From the NCBI GenBank assembly GCA_002413455.1, contig DHXA01000003.1, positions 1-11,790 on the forward strand: 11,790 nucleotides of DNA, written 5' to 3'. A model generated the notes under the pieces. It was not told the DNA's origin, did no database searches, and worked only from the letters and a program-made list of their open reading frames with translations. Position numbers and translations under genes: made by a program. This document shows, one piece after another, positions 8,864 through 11,790 of the stretch. The stretch comes from Rhodanobacter sp. UBA5168 (GTDB lineage: Bacteria > Pseudomonadota > Gammaproteobacteria > Xanthomonadales > Rhodanobacteraceae). Numbering within the stretch: the first letter of the stretch is position 1; the number at the start of each line of letters is the position of its first letter.

Positions 8864-10383
8864 TGCCGCACTTCGACGCCTCCATCACCACCCCGCAGGA
8901 CACCTACGAACGCGAACGGCTGGCACACGTGCACCCGACGGCCTGGAACAATCCCACCCCGGCCGCGTGCTATCAGCTGCTGATCGTGGGCGCCGGCTCG
9001 GCCGGACTGGCCGCCGCCGCCGCGGCGGCCGCGCTGGGTGTGCGGGTGGCGCTGGTCGAACGCCACCTGCTCGGCGGCACCTGTCTCAACACCGGCTGCG
9101 TACCGTCCAAGACCATCATCCGTACCGCGCGGGCGTATGCCGAAATGCGCGACGCCGCACGCTACGGCGCACGCGTGCCCGAGGACATCCAGGTCGACTT
9201 TGCCGCCGCCATGGAACGCGTGCGGCGCGTCCGCAGCCATCTCAGCGGCGACGACTCGGTGCGCAGGCTGGCCGACGACGGGGTGGACGTGTTCTTCGGC
9301 AACCCGCAGTTCACCGGCACCGACAGCCTCACCGTCAACGGCATCCCGCTGTGCTTCGACAAGGCCATCATCGCCACCGGCGCGCGGCCGCAGGTGCTCT
9401 CGATTCCCGGCTTGCGCGAAGCAGGCTGCCTGACCAATGCCAACGTGTTCAACCTGACCGAACTGCCGCGCCGCCTGCTGGTGATCGGCGGCGGCCCGCT
9501 CGGCTGCGAACTGGCGCAGGCGTTCTGCCGGCTCGGTGCGCGCACCACCATCGTGCAGGACCTGCCGTTGTTCCTGCCGCGCGAGGAACGCGATGCGGCG
9601 CAGATCCTGTCTGACGCGTTCGCCCGCGACGGCATCGAGGTGCGGCTCAATACCCAGGTCGTCGGCGTGCGCGTGGAGAACGGCCAGAAGCTGGTCGATC
9701 TGGTCAGCGACGACTATCGCAACACCATCGCGGTCGATGCCATCCTCACCGGTGTCGGCCGCGTACCGAATGTGGAGGGCTTGCAACTGGAGGCCGCCGG
9801 CGTCGACTACGCGCCCGGCACCGGCATCCGAGTCAACGATTTCCTGTGCACCAGCAACCCGCGCATCCACGCCGCCGGCGACGTCTGCCTCGAGGACCAG
9901 TACACCGACACCGCCACCGCATCGGCGCGCATCGCCGTGCAGAACGCGCTGTTCGGCGGGCGCGAGCGGCTGAGCAAGCTGGTGATTCCGTGGTGCACCT
10001 ATACCGATCCGGAAATCGCCCACGTCGGCCTGTACGTGCGCGAGGCCAACCAGCAGTGCATCCCGGTGAAAACCTTCACCGTCCCGATGCACGAGATCGA
10101 CCGCGCGGTGACCGACAGCGAGCAGGTCGGCTTCGTGAAAATCCATGTGCGCGAACACACCGACCGCATCCTCGGCGCCACCATCGTGACCCGCCATGCC
10201 GGCGACATGATCAACGAGATCACCCTGGCGATGGTGGCGGGCGTGGGTCTGCGCACGCTGGCGCGGGTGATCCACGCCTATCCCACACAGGCCGCGGCGA
10301 TCCGCCGCGCCGCCGATGCGTACAACCGCACGCGGCTGACTCCACGGGTGCGCGCGCGGCTGCAGCGCTGGTTGTCCCGCTGA
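8863..10383 (+). CDS. FAD-dependent pyridine nucleotide-disulfide oxidoreductase (MerA/Lpd-like, not MerA)
   Basis: 506 residues. After a ~38-residue leader comes the FAD-binding GAGSAG at 43-48, then the redox-active disulfide GGTCLNTGCVPSK with Cys74 and Cys79. The NAD(P)-binding VIGGGPLGCELA starts at 207. Further motifs are TGVGRVPN, the second FAD motif IHAAGDV, and the dimerisation domain from WCTYTDPEIAHVG onward. In lipoamide dehydrogenase and glutathione reductase the C-terminal motif is HPTxxE. Here it is YPTQAA (473-478), so both the catalytic His and the Glu are replaced. MerA also has Tyr at the first position, but its N-terminal metal-binding domain and C-terminal vicinal cysteines are missing here. 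The start overlaps the GH144 stop (TGATG) and has GGAG with a 7-nt spacer inside the GH144 gene, so the two are co-translated. The electron acceptor is unknown; annotations such as 'mercuric reductase' would be misleading. Confidence 0.88.
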   Translation: MPHFDASITTPQDTYERERLAHVHPTAWNNPTPAACYQLLIVGAGSAGLAAAAAAAALGVRVALVERHLLGGTCLNTGCVPSKTIIRTARAYAEMRDAARYGARVPEDIQVDFAAAMERVRRVRSHLSGDDSVRRLADDGVDVFFGNPQFTGTDSLTVNGIPLCFDKAIIATGARPQVLSIPGLREAGCLTNANVFNLTELPRRLLVIGGGPLGCELAQAFCRLGARTTIVQDLPLFLPREERDAAQILSDAFARDGIEVRLNTQVVGVRVENGQKLVDLVSDDYRNTIAVDAILTGVGRVPNVEGLQLEAAGVDYAPGTGIRVNDFLCTSNPRIHAAGDVCLEDQYTDTATASARIAVQNALFGGRERLSKLVIPWCTYTDPEIAHVGLYVREANQQCIPVKTFTVPMHEIDRAVTDSEQVGFVKIHVREHTDRILGATIVTRHAGDMINEITLAMVAGVGLRTLARVIHAYPTQAAAIRRAADAYNRTRLTPRVRARLQRWLSR

Positions 10384-10435
10384 GCGCACGGCTGTGCCTG
10401 CAGCGCCGCCTCACGTCGACTTATCGCCGCCCGCC

Positions 10436-10441
10436 TACAAT
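10436..10441 (+). promoter_or_regulatory. Candidate -10 box of a gnd promoter
   Basis: TACAAT followed by GG matches the sigma-70 -10 consensus at five of six bases, 53 bp before the gnd ATG. No good -35 hexamer lies 16-18 bp upstream (ACGTCG region). It lies in a 111-bp gap after the oxidoreductase, which suggests that gnd can be transcribed on its own as well as by read-through. Confidence 0.4.
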
Positions 10442-10494
10442 GGATGGGACCGGCTATCGCGATCCCTCCTCCCCACCTCACGCAAGGAAACCCT

Positions 10495-11400
10495 ATGGAA
10501 CTCGGCATGATCGGCCTCGGCAAGATGGGCGCCAACATGGTGGAGCGCCTGCAGCAGGGCGGCCACAAGATCACCGGCTTCGACCCCAGCGCGGATGCGC
10601 GCAAGGCGGTGCAGGCCGCCGGTGCCAGCGCGGTCGATTCGCTGGCCGCGCTGGTCAAGGCGCTGCCCACGCCGCGCGTGCTGTGGATGATGGTGCCGTC
10701 CGGCAAGATCACCGACGGTACCGTCGACACGCTGCTGTCGCTGCTGGCCAGGGGCGACACCCTGATCGATGGCGGCAACTCCAACTACAAGGACACCTTG
10801 CGCCGCGCGAAGCTCTACGCCGACCACGGCTTGGGCTACGTCGATTGCGGTACCAGCGGCGGCGTGTGGGGCCTGAAGGAGGGCTACAGCATGATGATCG
10901 GCGGCGACGCGCAGGTCGTCGAGGCGTTGCGGCCGATCTTCGAAACGCTGGCGCCGGCGAAGGATCAGGGCTGGGGCCGCGTCGGCCCGGTCGGTTCGGG
11001 TCACTTCACCAAGATGGTCCACAACGGCATCGAATACGGAATGATGCAGGCCTACGCCGAAGGCTTCACCATCCTCAAGCACAAGCAGGATTTCGGCCTC
11101 GACCTGCACCAGGTCGGCGAGATCTGGCGTTCCGGCAGCGTGGTGCGCTCGTGGCTGCTCGACCTGGCCACCGATGCGCTGGGCAAGAATCCGAACATGG
11201 ACGGCGTCGCGCCCTACGTGGTCGATTCCGGCGAAGGCCGCTGGACCGTCGACGCGGCGATGGAGCTCAACGTATCCGCGCCGGTGATCACCCTGTCGCT
11301 GATGGAGCGCTTCCGCTCGCGCGACGACGATTCGTTCGCCGACAAGTTGCTGTCGTCGTTGCGCAATGAGTTTGGCGGGCACGCGATCAAGAAGGAGTAG
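10495..11400 (+). CDS. gnd: 6-phosphogluconate dehydrogenase, decarboxylating, short NAD-type
   Basis: 301 residues, the short GndA/YqeC-type form rather than the ~470-residue enzyme. It oxidises and decarboxylates 6-phosphogluconate to ribulose 5-phosphate in the cytoplasm. The N-terminal Rossmann motif is MIGLGKMG (residues 5-12). The second beta-strand ends in Asp30 (GFDPSA), which favours NAD+ over NADP+, whose enzymes usually have an NRT motif there. The substrate signature DGGNSNYKD is present, as are CGTSGGVWGLKEGYSMMIGG and the catalytic GSGHFTKMVHNGIEYGMMQ with Lys173, Asn177 and Glu180. The ATG at 10495 follows AAGGA with a 6-nt spacer. The gene lies downstream of the glucan genes in the same direction and could receive carbon from glucose 1-phosphate after conversion, though it may simply be a housekeeping neighbour. 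Confidence 0.93.
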   Translation: MELGMIGLGKMGANMVERLQQGGHKITGFDPSADARKAVQAAGASAVDSLAALVKALPTPRVLWMMVPSGKITDGTVDTLLSLLARGDTLIDGGNSNYKDTLRRAKLYADHGLGYVDCGTSGGVWGLKEGYSMMIGGDAQVVEALRPIFETLAPAKDQGWGRVGPVGSGHFTKMVHNGIEYGMMQAYAEGFTILKHKQDFGLDLHQVGEIWRSGSVVRSWLLDLATDALGKNPNMDGVAPYVVDSGEGRWTVDAAMELNVSAPVITLSLMERFRSRDDDSFADKLLSSLRNEFGGHAIKKE

Positions 11401-11440
11401 CGTGCGCTGCATCGCGGATGCCTTGAAGCTTGATCCTCTT

Positions 11441-11468
11441 GTAGGAGCGACTTCAGTCGCGATGCTCT
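11441..11468 (+). repeat. REP element with GTAG head
   Basis: GTAGGAGCGACTTCAGTCGC, then GATGCTCT. The core GCGACT-TC-AGTCGC (11447-11460) is a perfect 6-bp stem with a 2-nt loop. The GTAG tetranucleotide before the palindrome is the hallmark of REP sequences mobilised by RAYT (REP-associated tyrosine) transposases. It sits 40 bp after gnd and may also help end or stabilise the gnd transcript. Only one copy is seen in the window. Confidence 0.7.
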
Positions 11469-11470
11469 TG

Positions 11471-11494
11471 CGCTTTTGTTGTCCGTCAAAAGCG
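11471..11494 (+). repeat. 8-bp inverted repeat
   Basis: CGCTTTTG at 11471-11478 and CAAAAGCG at 11487-11494 are exact inverted arms around an 8-nt loop. There is no T-run after it on the plus strand, so a classical terminator is not supported. It is part of a chain of palindromes behind gnd. Confidence 0.5.
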
Positions 11495-11507
11495 AAGGCT
11501 TTCGTAT

Positions 11508-11520
11508 GCCTGCGGCAGGC
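11508..11520. repeat. Short palindrome GCCTGC-G-GCAGGC
   Basis: Perfect 6-bp arms around one base. Together with the following GAGTTACTGTCTCTATGCG (11521-11539) it resembles the left arm of a long hairpin repeat that I recall from Xanthomonadales intergenic regions. The matching right arm is not present here. Confidence 0.4.
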
Positions 11521-11548
11521 GAGTTACTGTCTCTATGCGTGGCCAGGC

Positions 11549-11582
11549 AAGCAGGAGTCGACCTCCCTGTCGACTCCTGCTT
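11549..11582. repeat. Strong 14-bp perfect hairpin
   Basis: AAGCAGGAGTCGAC at 11549-11562 and GTCGACTCCTGCTT at 11569-11582 are exact inverted repeats around the loop CTCCCT. A further GGC/GCC pairing is possible across one bulged base. It is the strongest hairpin I found in the window. It is followed by TTCGCC, not a T-run, so a Rho-independent terminator is unlikely. It may be a repeat-family member or the trace of an insertion. Confidence 0.65.
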
Positions 11583-11790
11583 CGCCGCCTGTCGACCTCG
11601 ATTCACTGCCGCACAGGGGGCGGTAGAGCAGAGGGCCACCTGGCCTGCACTCGGTACGCAACTGCCGCGCGCTTGCGAAAGCGGAAGAGCCGAGGTGCCA
11701 AATGCTCAATCGGAAGCGTGGACTTGCGCTGCTACAAAGGTCCGCTATCGGCCAGATAGCTGCCGTTCGTTAGGGATGCTCTGATCAACT

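Larger units (their letters stand above)
11401..11790. other. 390-bp gene-free region downstream of gnd
   Basis: The small open frames here lack family motifs and cover the palindromes. The first half (to 11582) is a chain of four hairpins, listed separately. The second half (11583-11770) contains only short inverted repeats such as GGCCA-CC-TGGCC at 11634-11645 and CTATC-GGCCA-GATAG near 11743-11757. No tRNA or other RNA gene is recognised. Confidence 0.6.

Noticed and set aside
9010..9033. GCC/GCG-rich low-complexity tract as a regulatory or unstable repeat
   Set aside because: It encodes the alanine-rich helix after the FAD-binding glycine motif and is explained by codon choice.
8863..10383. 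Annotation as mercuric reductase (merA)
   Set aside because: There is no N-terminal metal-binding domain, no C-terminal vicinal cysteine pair, and no other mer gene nearby.
8848..10389. 513-codon open frame on the minus strand across the oxidoreductase
   Set aside because: It mirrors almost exactly the real gene on the plus strand and lacks conserved motifs.

Overview
The window is GC-rich DNA with tightly packed genes and a strong G/C bias at third codon positions. It fits a gammaproteobacterium of the Xanthomonadales, probably the Rhodanobacter/Dyella/Luteibacter side. This is inferred from protein style and from the intergenic repeats (a GTAG-headed REP hairpin and TTCGCCCTGAGCGTA-type repeats); no database was searched.

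Layout. 1-180: the last 59 residues of an AraC-family regulator that begins outside the window. 181-899: a decayed spacer holding a fragment of an IS3-family transposase, a 25-bp-period direct repeat, a perfect palindrome, and two NtrC-like half-sites just before and over the ntrB start. 900-3279: ntrB-ntrC, the nitrogen two-component system, overlapping by 8 nt. No glnA lies in the 0.7 kb upstream. 3280-3447: a short convergent spacer with an inverted pair of dispersed repeats. 3448-7329 (minus): a very large GH94 protein equivalent to the C-terminal half of cyclic beta-1,2-glucan synthase, without the glycosyltransferase half. 7330-7543: a divergent control region. 7544-8863 (plus): a stand-alone GH144/PF10091 'glucoamylase-like' protein, probably an endo-beta-1,2-glucanase. 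8863-10383: a MerA/Lpd-like FAD disulfide oxidoreductase joined to it by a TGATG overlap. 10495-11400: a short, NAD-type 6-phosphogluconate dehydrogenase. 11401-11790: no gene, but a run of hairpins, a REP element and possibly the edge of an insertion sequence.

How the genes may work together. GH144 and GH94 are divergently arranged and correspond to two of the modules that are fused in cyclic beta-1,2-glucan synthase. Here they are separate and the GT84 synthase part is missing. The simplest reading is beta-1,2-glucan catabolism: GH144 cuts the chain, GH94 phosphorolyses the fragments to glucose 1-phosphate, and the 6-phosphogluconate dehydrogenase feeds carbon into the pentose phosphate pathway. 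Neither glycosidase shows a signal peptide, so the reaction would be cytoplasmic unless an unusual export route exists. The oxidoreductase translated together with GH144 has an intact CxxxxC disulfide but has lost the C-terminal His-Glu dyad, so its role in this locus is unexplained. This GH94/GH144/oxidoreductase cluster is the part most likely to be a poorly described system.
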